Below, one piece after another: positions 17,995-27,943 of a stretch of DNA of 64,000 bases. How positions within the stretch are numbered: the first letter of the stretch is position 1; each line of letters starts with the position of its first letter. The DNA is from Pigmentiphaga sp. NML030171 (lineage in GTDB: Bacteria > Pseudomonadota > Gammaproteobacteria > Burkholderiales > Burkholderiaceae_B), in NCBI RefSeq assembly GCF_002188635.1, contig NZ_NINX01000046.1, positions 49,507-113,506 on the forward strand. The letters run 5' to 3'. Made by a program: the position numbers and the translations under genes. The notes below the pieces were generated by a model. It saw only the letters and a program-made list of their open reading frames with translations, had not been told where the DNA came from and made no database searches.

Positions 17995-18747
17995 TCAGCG
18001 TGCCGTATAGCCGCCGTCGGCGATGAGCTGGGTGCCCGCAAAGAAGCTGCTTCCTTCCGATAGCAAAAACGCCACGGCATGGGCGATTTCGTCCGGGGTG
18101 CCCAGACGGCCGATCGGATGCAGGCCAACAGCCTCCTGAAGGGCCGATTCGTCGAGGAAATCCAGGATGGGCGTCCGCACGTAACCGGGATGGATCGAGT
18201 TGATCCGGACTCCCTTGGCCGCATAGGCCAGCGCTGCCGAGCGGGTCAGCCCGGTAACAGCGTGCTTGGCTGCGACGTACGCTGGGTTTCCTGCATCGCC
18301 GACCACCCCCAGGATCGAAGAGACGTTGACGATGGCGCCGCCACCCGAACGCAGGATGGCGGGAATCTGATGGCGCAGGCCATAGAACACGCCGTTCAGG
18401 TTGATATCGATTACCCGGCTCCAGGCGGCAGGATCCAGTTCCCCCACTGGGCTCTGGTCGCCACTGATACCGGCGTTGTTGACCGCAAAATGAAGGCCGC
18501 CGAACATATCGACTGCGCAGGCCACAGCAGCCTCAACGTCATTGATGCGTGCCACGTCGGCCACATTGGCCACGGCTTGGCCGCCATCGGCGCTGATGAG
18601 CTTGGCGACGCGCTGCGCATTGTCGGCGCTGACATCCGAGACGACGACACTCAAGCCGTTGCTCGCAAGAAGTCGCGCGATGGCCTCGCCAATGCCGGAT
18701 CCTGCACCGGTGACCAGGGCTACGCGGCCAGAAAATGAGTACTTCAT
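17995..18747 (-). CDS. Short-chain dehydrogenase/reductase (FabG-like)
   Basis: A 250-residue classical SDR. The cofactor motif is TGAGSGIG (residues 14-21), the NNAG motif follows, and the catalytic Ser and YVAAKHA (Tyr-x3-Lys) are present. The aspartate in VVVSDVSAD at the end of beta2 favours NAD(H). It lies between acetate kinase and the MaoC-Pta fusion. It may reduce or oxidise a 3-hydroxyacyl or alcohol substrate and balance NADH, but the substrate cannot be assigned. Confidence 0.88.
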   Translation of the reverse strand: MKYSFSGRVALVTGAGSGIGEAIARLLASNGLSVVVSDVSADNAQRVAKLISADGGQAVANVADVARINDVEAAVACAVDMFGGLHFAVNNAGISGDQSPVGELDPAAWSRVIDINLNGVFYGLRHQIPAILRSGGGAIVNVSSILGVVGDAGNPAYVAAKHAVTGLTRSAALAYAAKGVRINSIHPGYVRTPILDFLDESALQEAVGLHPIGRLGTPDEIAHAVAFLLSEGSSFFAGTQLIADGGYTAR

Positions 18748-18790
18748 AGTGTTTCCTCCAATGGGGTGGATACGTTGCTGATAAGTCGAT

Positions 18791-20212
18791 TCACGGGGGT
18801 GACAGCCGATAGTGGTGCGCCAGCATCAGTGCAATCGCGCATGAGGCGATGCGTGTATCGCGCGAGTCGGCGCGGCTGGTCAGAATGACCGGCACTTTCG
18901 CTCCGAGGACGATTCCGGCGCTGGCTGCGCCGCCCAGGAATATCAACTGCTTGGCAAGCATGTTGCCGCTCTCCAGGTCAGGCACGACAAGGATGTCGGC
19001 CTGCCCGGCGACCTCGGAGACGATCCCCTTGGTGCGCGCAGCGGCGATGGAGATCGCGTTGTCGAAGGCCAACGGCCCGTCGAGCAGGCCGCCAGTGATC
19101 TGGCCGCGATCGGCCATCTTGCACAGCGCCGCCGCGTCGAGCGTGGCCGTCATCGTCGGGCTGACCGTCTCGACTGCGGCCAGGATTGCGACCTTGGGTT
19201 CGCGCACGCCGATCACCTGCGCCAGCTCGATGGCGTTGCGGATGATGTCTGCCTTCTGTTCCAGAGTCGGGGCGATATTGATCGCTGCATCGGTGACGAT
19301 GAACGGGCGCGGATAGGCCGGTGTCTGCAACAGGAAGCAATGGCTGACCCGGCGCTTGGTGCGCAACCCCGCTGCTGCCGAAACCAGCGCGGACATCAGT
19401 TCGTCGGTGTGCAGGCTCCCTTTCATCAGGGCTTCGACTTCACCTGCGGCTGCCAAGGCGACGGCTTGCTGCGCAGCGGCGTGGCTGTGCGGGACGTCCA
19501 CAATGGCGACGTCGGCCAGATCCAGCCCGGCCTCGGTGGCGACTGCTTCGAGCCGCCCTCGTGGCCCGACCAGCACCGGCTCGATCAACCCCGCGTGGCG
19601 CGCTTCGAGCGCAGCGGACAGGCTGGGGACATCGCAGGGGTGGGCGACGGCTACCCGAATCGGTTGCAAGTGCGCGACATGCGCCAGCAGGTGCTGCAGG
19701 CCTGTGCGGCCCTGCGCATCCGGATGGATTTCCGGCAACGCCGTGCGCGTTCTTTCAATGCGCTCAGTGGGCGCTACGACCTCTACCTGGCCCTGGAAAA
19801 CCGCCACCCCCTCCTGGCTGGTGCAGGTGCAGTCCAGCGTGACGTGATGGGTGGCCGTGTCTTTGCTGCTCACCTGCATCTGCACGGTCAGCCTGTCGCC
19901 GGGCCGAACGGCTCCGAGCAAGCGCAGGTTCTGGCTGACATATTGGGTTCCAGGCCCCGGCAGGCGTGTTCCCAGCACAGCCGAGATCAGGACGTTTGCA
20001 CAAATGGCCTCCGTGGTGTCCCGCGAGGGCGAAGACACCGAAGATTCCGGATCCACATCGCCCGATTGCAGCGCGAACATGTGGATGTCTTGCGGCGAAA
20101 ACGCGCGTTCGAGGCTGGCGCTGTCGCCGATGGCGATCTCGTCGAAGGTGCGGTTGCGCAGAACCTGCAATGCGTCGGCGGCGCCATCGACCGGTGCGGA
20201 GGACGTCGTCAT
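18791..20212 (-). CDS. MaoC-like hotdog domain fused to phosphate acetyl/butyryltransferase
   Basis: A 473-residue fusion. Residues 15-150 form a MaoC/(R)-hydratase-like hotdog domain, and residues 165-473 form a phosphotransacetylase domain (VAHPCDVPSLSAALEA, LMKGSLHTDELMSAL, DRGQITGGLLDGPLAFDNAIS) that interconverts acetyl-phosphate and acetyl-CoA. The hydratase motif normally reads SGDxNPxH. Here it is SGDVDPESS, so the catalytic histidine is replaced by Ser57 and dehydration activity is doubtful. The stop of the upstream DUF3141 gene overlaps this ATG by 4 bp (ATGA), showing translational coupling. Together with AckA it completes acetyl-phosphate use. Confidence 0.88.
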   Translation of the reverse strand: MTTSSAPVDGAADALQVLRNRTFDEIAIGDSASLERAFSPQDIHMFALQSGDVDPESSVSSPSRDTTEAICANVLISAVLGTRLPGPGTQYVSQNLRLLGAVRPGDRLTVQMQVSSKDTATHHVTLDCTCTSQEGVAVFQGQVEVVAPTERIERTRTALPEIHPDAQGRTGLQHLLAHVAHLQPIRVAVAHPCDVPSLSAALEARHAGLIEPVLVGPRGRLEAVATEAGLDLADVAIVDVPHSHAAAQQAVALAAAGEVEALMKGSLHTDELMSALVSAAAGLRTKRRVSHCFLLQTPAYPRPFIVTDAAINIAPTLEQKADIIRNAIELAQVIGVREPKVAILAAVETVSPTMTATLDAAALCKMADRGQITGGLLDGPLAFDNAISIAAARTKGIVSEVAGQADILVVPDLESGNMLAKQLIFLGGAASAGIVLGAKVPVILTSRADSRDTRIASCAIALMLAHHYRLSPP

Positions 20213-22713
20213 TTGCCTTTCCCTCGCCGTGTTTGACTTGTCCGCGGGGCGGCTGGCGTCTTGGACACAGTTTTCTGCGTAGCAGTTTTCTTCTGAGGCG
20301 CCTTAGGCTTTGGAGAGGATGTCTTGGAGGTCGTGTTTATGGCCGGAGCGGAGGTGTCACTGGCGGAGCTCGGCATGGCTGGCGCCGCATTCGCATCCTC
20401 GACCGCAGCGGATGTGCCACTGGCAGAGCGTGGCATGGCGGTTGTCGACTTCGCGTCCACGACCGTAGCGGAGGTATCAGTGGCGGGACTTATCACGGCG
20501 GGCGCCGAAGCCGCCTGCGCTTGGCGCTCGGCCTGCTCGAACAAGGTAGAAACCTGTTCCAGCCTGGTTTGTTCTTGTGCGGACAGCACACCGCCGCTGC
20601 CAATCACTTGCACGATCATTCCCGCCACCTGGCGGATGTCATCAGGCGCTATGCCGTTGAGCAATCCGGGGATGGCGGACACCGTGGCGTCCTCGTCGAG
20701 CCTCATGAGCAAAGCCTGCCGACGAACGAGGTGGCGAAAGACCTGCATGTCGAAGTCGTTTGCCAAATGGGGGCGCGCGAGTTCCTCTGCGTGCCGGAAG
20801 TGCCGCCCGTCGGCCTCGCCACGCGCGGCCAGCACAAAGAACAGCGCCCGTATGGAGGCTTCGGTGATCCCGCCGCTGTGAATATCCGCTTCGAGCCGTG
20901 TCAACTCTTGCGCCAGATACTGGCGATGCTCGGGCGTCTCGCTGGGATGGGGTCGCGGCGGTGCATCGTCGTGCAGGCTCTGTCCAGTCATGGCCTGCAC
21001 CAGCGGCAGGCTGTACAGCGTGTCAAACGCCTGTGCGTAGATCTGGTCGCGGCAATCACGGAATTGATCCAGCATCTGTTCGACGGCGGTGGAAAACTGC
21101 GCCTGCAGTTGCAGGAAAGGGTTGGCCTCGGAGACGGGCTGACGATGGTCGCGCACGTGTTGCGCAGCCTCATGTACTGCGGCGGCGAGCGGATGCCTGT
21201 CAGACCACAATTCATAGCCCATGCGCAGCGGATGCAGCGGCTCCAGCCACTTCGCACCCTGGTCCGTGACCAGGGCACGCATCCATGGCTGCACGAAGCT
21301 GCGGTAGCAAGCCAGGTTGACCTCGGAGATCCGCGCAACGGCGGCGAACCGGCGATCGTTCTCAGGGTCGGGACGGACGATCTCACGGACTTCATCGATG
21401 TTGCTGCGCTGGATCCGAGTCAGGTAGGCGTTCCCGGTCGGCTCGCCTTCCTGCGACCCGTCTGGATTTTCATCGACCAGCATGCGGTGGATACCGGCCG
21501 GCAGCACGTCGATGACGTCGATGTTGGCGGCGAACTCCTGGTGCTCTTTACGCCCGACGCTGCCGGAGACGAAGATACCCAGATGCCCGATGCTGTCATG
21601 GGTGGCGTAGACGATGGTCTGGTCATGCCCCATCACGTCCAGATCGTTGCGGTACAGATCGGTGATCCAGCCCAGGGCCTGGGGCGGTGGCGTGATGTTG
21701 TCCCCATAGGAGCAGAACACCACGATCGGCGAGCGAATATTGCGCAGGTCGATGCGCACGCCATCAGACGTCACCAGCTGCGCCGTACTCAGTTTGTTGC
21801 CGATGAACAGGTTATCGACGATGTACTGCATTTCCACGTCATTCAGGAAGACGTGGCCGCCCCAATACTTCTCGAACTGCAGGTGGCGGGGGCCCTCCGT
21901 GTCGACCTTGGCGTACAAGTTGTACTGTTTGCTCCACAGCGTATTGGCCGGGTCCAGGTTCTCGAAGTTCTGTACCAGCCAGGCGCCGTCGAAGCGGCCG
22001 GCGCCCAGATCGCTGGTCAATGCCGTCAACCAGCTACCGCCGGTCAGACCGCCCGCGTAGCGCATCGGCATGTCGCCCGCCCAGTACGACAGCGGCGCAC
22101 CGGCCACGATGATCGGTCCGAACAGTTCGGGCCAGACGGCGGCTGCCATCAGGATCTGCCAGCCTGCCTGGCAATTGCCGATGACCGCAGGCTTGCCGCG
22201 GCTGTCGGGGTGCAGCTCGCCGACCTTGCGCACGAAGGCCGCTTCGGCGCGCATGACGTCTTCGACGGTCTGGCCGGGAACGGGATCGGGCAGAAAGCCT
22301 ACGAAGTAGCAGGGATGGCCAGCCTTGAGGGCCGCGCCGACCTCGCTATCGGGTTTGAAGCCGCCGATGCCTGGGCCGTGGCCCGCGCGTGGATCGACCA
22401 CCACGAACGGTCGCTTGTGGGGATCGCTCGGCGTGTCGGCTGGCGGCAGGATACGTACGAGGCCATAGTTGACCGGCTGCGGAAGGTCCAGCCCGGACAT
22501 GATGACCTCAGAGGCGAAGTCGAGTACGTTCGGCGTCTGCTCCTGCAAATGCTCCTGGTACTGGTTGCCGCGTTGGCGGCGAACGTCGGCATACAGAATG
22601 GACCGCTGCCAGGCATCCACTGCATACTCGTTTGCCATCGCCGATAGTCGCAACGGGTCCCACAGCAACTGCCCCCAAGCGGCCGTTGGTGATGTCGTGG
22701 TGTCTTGATTCAT
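20209..22713 (-). CDS. DUF3141 protein: PhaC-like alpha/beta hydrolase with basic C-terminal tail
   Basis: About 834 residues from the ATG at 22713 (a longer frame opens at 22776). The N-terminal half resembles PHA synthase/depolymerase-type alpha/beta hydrolases: VIGNCQAGWQ gives a cysteine in the nucleophile-elbow position, and the Asp/His region is SYGDNITPPPQ and HDSIGHLGIF. The family is commonly found beside PHA genes; its function is unproven. The last 80 residues are a low-complexity tail: a tandem 20-residue repeat, then a Lys/Ala/Pro-rich segment ending RRGKGK, similar in composition to histone-like phasin tails. It is cotranscribed with the MaoC-Pta gene. Confidence 0.8.
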   Translation of the reverse strand: MNQDTTTSPTAAWGQLLWDPLRLSAMANEYAVDAWQRSILYADVRRQRGNQYQEHLQEQTPNVLDFASEVIMSGLDLPQPVNYGLVRILPPADTPSDPHKRPFVVVDPRAGHGPGIGGFKPDSEVGAALKAGHPCYFVGFLPDPVPGQTVEDVMRAEAAFVRKVGELHPDSRGKPAVIGNCQAGWQILMAAAVWPELFGPIIVAGAPLSYWAGDMPMRYAGGLTGGSWLTALTSDLGAGRFDGAWLVQNFENLDPANTLWSKQYNLYAKVDTEGPRHLQFEKYWGGHVFLNDVEMQYIVDNLFIGNKLSTAQLVTSDGVRIDLRNIRSPIVVFCSYGDNITPPPQALGWITDLYRNDLDVMGHDQTIVYATHDSIGHLGIFVSGSVGRKEHQEFAANIDVIDVLPAGIHRMLVDENPDGSQEGEPTGNAYLTRIQRSNIDEVREIVRPDPENDRRFAAVARISEVNLACYRSFVQPWMRALVTDQGAKWLEPLHPLRMGYELWSDRHPLAAAVHEAAQHVRDHRQPVSEANPFLQLQAQFSTAVEQMLDQFRDCRDQIYAQAFDTLYSLPLVQAMTGQSLHDDAPPRPHPSETPEHRQYLAQELTRLEADIHSGGITEASIRALFFVLAARGEADGRHFRHAEELARPHLANDFDMQVFRHLVRRQALLMRLDEDATVSAIPGLLNGIAPDDIRQVAGMIVQVIGSGGVLSAQEQTRLEQVSTLFEQAERQAQAASAPAVISPATDTSATVVDAKSTTAMPRSASGTSAAVEDANAAPAMPSSASDTSAPAINTTSKTSSPKPKAPQKKTATQKTVSKTPAAPRTSQTRRGKGK
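20345..20475 (-). repeat. Tandem 60-bp repeat inside the DUF3141 gene
   Basis: Two full units and part of a third, each about 60 bp (20 codons), encode DTSATVVDAKSTTAMPRSAS, GTSAAVEDANAAPAMPSSAS and DTSAPAINT. The units diverge at several positions but keep the TSA ... AMPxSAS frame. Copy number may vary between strains. Confidence 0.7.
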
Positions 22714-22798
22714 GGCGATGGGCACTCCGTCTATGATGAAACTGAAAAATTGAATGAAAAGGGGCCGCAGGCACATCGTCTTGCCGGCCCTTCCTCAC

Positions 22799-23545
22799 TC
22801 AGTACATGTGCTGGCCACCATTCATCGACACGTTGCTGCCGGTCATGAACCCCGCAGACTCACTGGCGATGAATGCAACCAGTGCGGCGATTTCCTCAGG
22901 CCGTCCCAGACGACCCACGGGAATACCGGCAGTCACTTGCTTGACCACTTCCTCCGACATGCTCGTCACCATCTTCGTATCCAGATACCCCGGCGAGACG
23001 GTGTTGACTGTCACACCCTTGCGCGCCACCTCTTGCGCAAGGGCTTTAGTGAAGCCATGCATGCCGGCTTTTGCGGCGGAGTAGTTGGTCTGGCCGAACT
23101 GCCCCTTGGAGCCGTTGATGGAGGAGATGTTGATGATCCGGCCCCAGCCCCTGTCGAGCATGCCGTCGATGAATGGCCGGGTCACGTTGAATACGGAATC
23201 GAGATTGACGCGCAGGACGGCATCCCAATCGGCGTAGCTCAGCTTGCGGAACGTGGCATCGCGCGTGATGCCCGCGTTGTTGACCAGGATGTCGATGCGA
23301 TGCCCGTCTGTGTGGATGCGGTCAGCCAGTTCCTGGCAGCGGGCATGGTCGGCCACATCCGCGCCGTAGGCGGCGAAGTCGTAACCTTCGCCGGCTTGGG
23401 TTTTCAGCCACGCGCCAATGCTGGCATTGCCCGGCGAATGGACGATGAGCACGGTATGGCCCGCATCGTGCAGGGCCCGGGCAATGGCTTCGCCCAGGCC
23501 GCCGCTGCCGCCGGTGACCAGTGCAGTGCGTTGCTCAGCCGGCAT
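22799..23545 (-). CDS. phaB: Acetoacetyl-CoA reductase
   Basis: A 248-residue SDR with TGGSGGLGEAIARAL, NNAGITRDATFRKL, and the catalytic YSAAKAGMHGFTKALAQE, ending MNGGQHMY. These last features are diagnostic of PhaB/PhbB, which makes (R)-3-hydroxybutyryl-CoA with NADPH. The ATG at 23545 has AGGTGG upstream and overlaps the phasin stop by 11 bp. It supplies monomer to the PHA synthase in the same gene run. Confidence 0.93.
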   Translation of the reverse strand: MPAEQRTALVTGGSGGLGEAIARALHDAGHTVLIVHSPGNASIGAWLKTQAGEGYDFAAYGADVADHARCQELADRIHTDGHRIDILVNNAGITRDATFRKLSYADWDAVLRVNLDSVFNVTRPFIDGMLDRGWGRIINISSINGSKGQFGQTNYSAAKAGMHGFTKALAQEVARKGVTVNTVSPGYLDTKMVTSMSEEVVKQVTAGIPVGRLGRPEEIAALVAFIASESAGFMTGSNVSMNGGQHMY

Positions 23546-23996
23546 TGCGACCACCTGTCTTGGCTGGTGCGTCCTTGTCCTGTGCCTTGGCCCACACCGC
23601 TCCCCATTGCTTGAAAATATCCTGGAACGGCAATATCGCATCTGCCTGGCCTACGGCCTGCGTGACTGATTTCTGCCAGTCCTGAATGGCTTGCTGCAGG
23701 CCTTGGGTGAAGGTGGTCTGATTCTTGATTGCGACTTGCGTTAGTGCCTGCGCGCCACCCATCTGGTGCTGAAACTGACGCCAGAAGGCCTGCGCGGGCA
23801 GCGTGGCCAACTCCTGCCAGTTCTGGGCCTTGAGCAGGCTTTCGATCTCAGTGCCGGACTCGGCAATGTTTTCGCTGCCCGCGCGCGTGGCGTTCTCCAG
23901 CCATTGCTGGCCGTTTTCCTGCATCAGGCGCTGCAGGCGCAGTTGCAGTTCCAGGTTCGCCTTGAAGAGGTTGAGGGGGATGGTTTCATTGCTCAT
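23535..23996 (-). CDS. phaP: Phasin (PHA granule-associated protein)
   Basis: A 153-residue protein made almost entirely of amphipathic helix, with the phasin-type start MSNETIPLNLFKANLELQLRL and Q/A-rich coils. Phasins coat polyhydroxybutyrate granules and limit their coalescence. The ATG at 23996 is chosen because the frame before it is not phasin-like and GGAG lies upstream. It overlaps phaB, so stoichiometric expression is likely. Confidence 0.85.
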   Translation of the reverse strand: MSNETIPLNLFKANLELQLRLQRLMQENGQQWLENATRAGSENIAESGTEIESLLKAQNWQELATLPAQAFWRQFQHQMGGAQALTQVAIKNQTTFTQGLQQAIQDWQKSVTQAVGQADAILPFQDIFKQWGAVWAKAQDKDAPAKTGGRNAG

Positions 23997-24045
23997 GGTC
24001 AAACTCCTTGCTTGGGTTGAAATGCCCAATCGGGCGGTCAAACGA

Positions 24046-25176
24046 TCAGGCCATCTGGCCGATCGTTTTGCGAAAGCGTGCCAACGACAGGAAAAACAGC
24101 ACCGCGCCGATCAAGGCCAGCGCCAGGAAGGGCTGCCACACCGTCTCCAGCCCCGCGCCCCGATAAAGGATGGCCTGGCTCAATTCCACGAAATGGGTGG
24201 TGGGTGCGACCAGCATGATGTTCTGCACGATCTCGGGCATGCTTTCGCGTGGCGTAGTGCCACCCGACAGCATTTGCAGCGGCATGATGATGAGCATCAT
24301 CAACATGCCAAACTGCGGCATGTTGCGCGCCAGCGTGGCGATGAAGATGCCCATCGACGTAGTGGCGAACAGACTGAGCGCTGCACCGGCGAAGAACAGC
24401 GCGATGGAGCCCTCGATGGGCACGCCCAGGACGCCGCGCACCATGAGGGTGAGCGACAGGAAGGAGGCGATCAGCACGACCAGGGCCATCGACCAGACCT
24501 TGGAGAGCATGATCTGGGCGGGAGTCACGGGCATCACCAGCAGGTGTTCGATGGTGCCGTGCTCGCGCTCGCGGATCAGTGCTGCGCCGGTCAGGATGAT
24601 GGACAGCAGCGTGATGTGGTTGATGATCTGCACCACCGAGCCGAACCAAGCCTTGTCGAGGGCGGGGTTGAAGCGTGCGCGCAAGGCCAGATCCACAGGT
24701 GGCACGGTGGCGCCGCGATAACGTTTGACGAACTCGTTGACTTCACCGGTGAATATCTGCTGGATGTAACCACTGCCGGTGAAGGCCTGGCTCATGCGGG
24801 TGGCATCGACATTGAGCTGCGCGGCGGGAGATCGCCCTGCCAGCACGTCGCGCTGGAAGTTGGGCGGAATGACCAGGGCAAAGGTGTACTGCCCGGCATC
24901 CATGCCCGGATCCACGCTTCCATAGTCGATCATGGCCGGTGGCGTGAACTGCGGTGGGTAGAACGCCGAGGCAATCCGCTGGGAAAGCGCCGAATTGTCT
25001 TCATCGACGATGGCGATGGGCGCGTTGTGCAGCGTCTCCGGCATGGACGTGGCCGAGGTATAGACCGACGCGGTGAACACGTAGACGATGAGCACGATCA
25101 TCATCGGATCGCGCCAAAGACTCCATAGCTCCTTGACACCGAGCTGGTAGATGTTGGCTAGGTTTCGTCTGCGCAT
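24046..25176 (-). CDS. ABC-2 type transporter permease
   Basis: A 376-residue permease: one N-terminal helix (MIVLIVYVFTASVY), a large periplasmic domain of about 150 residues, then five helices. The conserved ABC-2 segment EREHGTIEHLLVMPVTPAQIMLSK is present. The ATG at 25176 follows the TGA of the ABC fusion protein by one base. It is the second permease half of the tripartite exporter encoded with the two-ATPase protein, HlyD adaptor and outer-membrane factor. Confidence 0.9.
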   Translation of the reverse strand: MRRRNLANIYQLGVKELWSLWRDPMMIVLIVYVFTASVYTSATSMPETLHNAPIAIVDEDNSALSQRIASAFYPPQFTPPAMIDYGSVDPGMDAGQYTFALVIPPNFQRDVLAGRSPAAQLNVDATRMSQAFTGSGYIQQIFTGEVNEFVKRYRGATVPPVDLALRARFNPALDKAWFGSVVQIINHITLLSIILTGAALIREREHGTIEHLLVMPVTPAQIMLSKVWSMALVVLIASFLSLTLMVRGVLGVPIEGSIALFFAGAALSLFATTSMGIFIATLARNMPQFGMLMMLIIMPLQMLSGGTTPRESMPEIVQNIMLVAPTTHFVELSQAILYRGAGLETVWQPFLALALIGAVLFFLSLARFRKTIGQMA

Positions 25177-25177
25177 C

Positions 25178-27940
25178 TCAGCGTTCCTGCTTTTTGAGTA
25201 GCAAAACGGCCGCGCCAAGAATCACCGGAACCGACAGGAGCATCGACCACAGCGGCCATGTCAGGTCGGGCAAGCCGAGCGCTTTGCTGAAAACGCCACG
25301 GCTGATGGAGATCATGTGCGTGGCGGGGTAGATCTCGCCGATGAACTTGCTGGAGCCTTCGAGCGAGGACACTGGATCGATCAGGCCGGCGAACTGGGTG
25401 GCCGGAATCAGGGTGCCGATCATGGCGAAGAACATGGCCGCGATCTGGCTGCGCGTGACGGCCGAGGCGAGCAGCCCCATGCCTGTCGCTGCGAAGGAGA
25501 AGATCAGCGCGGCCAGCGCCAAGGTCAAGAAGCTGCCCTTGACCGGCACACTGAAGATGGTGACCGCGAGCAGGCTCATCAGCAGGAAATTCACCATGGC
25601 CAGGCCGACATAAGGCAGTTGCTTGCCAAGCAGGAACTCGATGCGCGTTACCGGCGTCACGTACAGATTGGTGATCGAGCCTGTCTCTTTCTCGCGCACC
25701 ACCGCCAGCGCGGTCAGCATCGCCGGCAGCATGAGCAGCAAGAGGGGAATCACGGCAGGCACCATCGCCGGCAGGCTCTTGACATCGGGGTTGTAGCGAA
25801 AGCGCGTCTCGACGCTCGCATTGCCTGCTGCGCTGGCGCCGCCGCGCTCGCTGGCCTGTACCAGCAGCCAGTGCTGGTGCATGCCCTGAACGTAGCCCTG
25901 CACGGTTTCGGCGCGCTGCGGCATGGCGCCGTCGAGCCACGCACCAATCTGCACGTTCTGGCCCCGCAATACATCGCGGGCAAAGCCAGCGGGGATTTCG
26001 ATGGCCAATGACAGTTCGCCGCTGCGCATGCGCCGGTCGAGATCCTCGTAATCGACGATAGGCGGGTGCTCTGTGAAGTAGCGCGAGCCGGCCAGGTTCA
26101 GCGTGTAGCTTTGGCTGAGCGTGGTTTGGTCGCGATCGAGCACCGCATAGCTCAGGTCTTCGACGTCCAGGGTGATGCCGAAGCCGATCACGAACATCAG
26201 GAGCAGCGAACCGCCCAGCGCCAGGGTGGCGCGCACCGGATCGCGCTGCAGTTCCAGTGCTTCGCGCCACAGATAGCTGAGCATGCGGCGCAGGCTGAAG
26301 CCTTCAGCGTTGTGCCCGATGTGCTCAGTGTGTGTCGCTGGCGTCTGAATCGCCGTATTGGCGGCCTCGGTGGGGCCGGCGGGAGCGACCGTGCCGCCCT
26401 CCGCCTCGATGAGGTAGCCGATGAAGGCCTCTTCGAGGGTTTTAGCGCCGCGCTTCTCGACCAGCTTGGCGGGCACGTCGCTGTCGAGCACCTTGCCCGC
26501 ATGCATCATTGACATGCGGTCGCAGCGTTCGGCCTCGTTCATGAAGTGGGTGGAAATGAAGACCGTCACCCGGTCGCGACGTGACAGCTCGATGAGCAGC
26601 CGCCAGAACGCATCGCGCGCTACTGGATCGACCCCGGAGGTCGGCTCGTCCAGAATCAACAGTTCGGGCTTGTGCACCATGGCGACTGCCAGCGACAGGC
26701 GCTGGCGTATGCCCAAAGGCAGGCTGGCCGGCAAGCTGTCGATGACTTCCACCAGGCCGAAGCGCTCCACCATCTCTTCGACGCGGCCCTGAATGTCCTT
26801 CGGGGGCACGCTGAACAGCTTGGCGTGCAACTCCAGGTTCTGGCGTACCGTGATTTCGCTGTAGAGCGAGAATGCCTGAGACATGTAGCCGACGCGGCGG
26901 CGGGTGTCCAAGTCATGCGGGTCCACCTCATGACCGAACAGCCAGGCTCGTCCCTCGCTCGCCGGCAGTAGCCCGGTGAGCATCTTCATCGTCGTAGACT
27001 TGCCGCAGCCGTTGGAGCCGAGGAAGCCGAAGATTTCACCGCGCCGGATGCGGAAGGACACGCTGTCGACGGCGACGAAGTCGCCAAAGCGCATGGTCAG
27101 CTCTTTGGCCTCGATGGCGATATCGTCGGCGCCGTCTTCCGGCAAGGGAGGAATGACCACCGGTTTGTGCCCGCGCTTTTTCTCTTCTGGGAGCAGGCGG
27201 ATGAACGCCTCTTCCAGGTTCGGGCTGCCTGTTCTTTCCAGCAATTCCTTCGGTGTGCCGGTGGCGAGAACCTTGCCGTCGTCGATGGCGGCGAGCCAGT
27301 CGAAGCGCTGCGCCTCGTCCATGTAGGCGGTGGCCACGATCACGCTCATGCCGGGGCGGTCGGCGCGGATGCGTTCGATCAGATCCCAGAACTGTGCGCG
27401 CGCCAGCGGATCCACGCCGGTCGTCGGTTCATCGAGAATCAGGAAATCCGGGTCGTGAATCAGCGCGCAGCACAAGCCCAGCTTCTGCTTCATGCCCCCG
27501 GAGAGCTTGCCTGCCGGGCGTGCCAGGAATTTGAACAGGCCCGTGGCCTGGGTCAGCTCATCGATGCGCTGGCGGCGCTCGGGCGCGTCATGGCCGAACA
27601 GCCGCGCGAAGAATTGCAGATTCTCCTCGACCGAGAGCGTCGGATACAGGTTCTTGCCCAACCCCTGCGGCATGTAGGCGATGCGCGGGCACACCAGCTT
27701 GCGGTGGGCCTTGCTGGCCATGTCGCCACCGAGCACCTCGACCGTGCCTTCCTGGATGATGCGCACACCGGCCAGCAACGAGAGCAGGCTGGACTTACCC
27801 ACGCCGTCGGGGCCGATCAGACCGACCATCCGTCCAGCGGGGATGTCCAGGTCAATGCCATCCAAGGCAATGACGTCGCGGTAGCGCAGTCTTACCTGGC
27901 GGACACTTGCAACGGTCGCGAGCTGCGCGCTGTGGCTCAT
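25178..27940 (-). CDS. Two-ATPase ABC transporter fused to ABC-2 permease (RbbA/YhiH-like)
   Basis: A 920-residue fusion: ATPase 1 (Walker A GPDGVGKS at 43-50, signature LSGGMKQ at 147), ATPase 2 (Walker A GSNGCGKS at 308-315), and a C-terminal ABC-2 permease with [19 protein letters not shown]. In ATPase 2 the signature is degenerate (LPLGIRQ instead of LSGGQ), while Walker B (LLILDEP) is intact, suggesting asymmetric ATP sites. The domain order is that of the YhiH/RbbA family, which lies beside YhiI-type adaptors. It most likely exports drugs or lipophilic compounds together with its neighbours. Confidence 0.9.
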   Translation of the reverse strand: MSHSAQLATVASVRQVRLRYRDVIALDGIDLDIPAGRMVGLIGPDGVGKSSLLSLLAGVRIIQEGTVEVLGGDMASKAHRKLVCPRIAYMPQGLGKNLYPTLSVEENLQFFARLFGHDAPERRQRIDELTQATGLFKFLARPAGKLSGGMKQKLGLCCALIHDPDFLILDEPTTGVDPLARAQFWDLIERIRADRPGMSVIVATAYMDEAQRFDWLAAIDDGKVLATGTPKELLERTGSPNLEEAFIRLLPEEKKRGHKPVVIPPLPEDGADDIAIEAKELTMRFGDFVAVDSVSFRIRRGEIFGFLGSNGCGKSTTMKMLTGLLPASEGRAWLFGHEVDPHDLDTRRRVGYMSQAFSLYSEITVRQNLELHAKLFSVPPKDIQGRVEEMVERFGLVEVIDSLPASLPLGIRQRLSLAVAMVHKPELLILDEPTSGVDPVARDAFWRLLIELSRRDRVTVFISTHFMNEAERCDRMSMMHAGKVLDSDVPAKLVEKRGAKTLEEAFIGYLIEAEGGTVAPAGPTEAANTAIQTPATHTEHIGHNAEGFSLRRMLSYLWREALELQRDPVRATLALGGSLLLMFVIGFGITLDVEDLSYAVLDRDQTTLSQSYTLNLAGSRYFTEHPPIVDYEDLDRRMRSGELSLAIEIPAGFARDVLRGQNVQIGAWLDGAMPQRAETVQGYVQGMHQHWLLVQASERGGASAAGNASVETRFRYNPDVKSLPAMVPAVIPLLLLMLPAMLTALAVVREKETGSITNLYVTPVTRIEFLLGKQLPYVGLAMVNFLLMSLLAVTIFSVPVKGSFLTLALAALIFSFAATGMGLLASAVTRSQIAAMFFAMIGTLIPATQFAGLIDPVSSLEGSSKFIGEIYPATHMISISRGVFSKALGLPDLTWPLWSMLLSVPVILGAAVLLLKKQER

Positions 27941-27943
27941 ACC

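Noticed and set aside
19966..22647. An 893-codon + strand frame opposite the DUF3141 and Pta genes
   Set aside because: It spans two real, coupled genes on the minus strand and has shadow-type composition.
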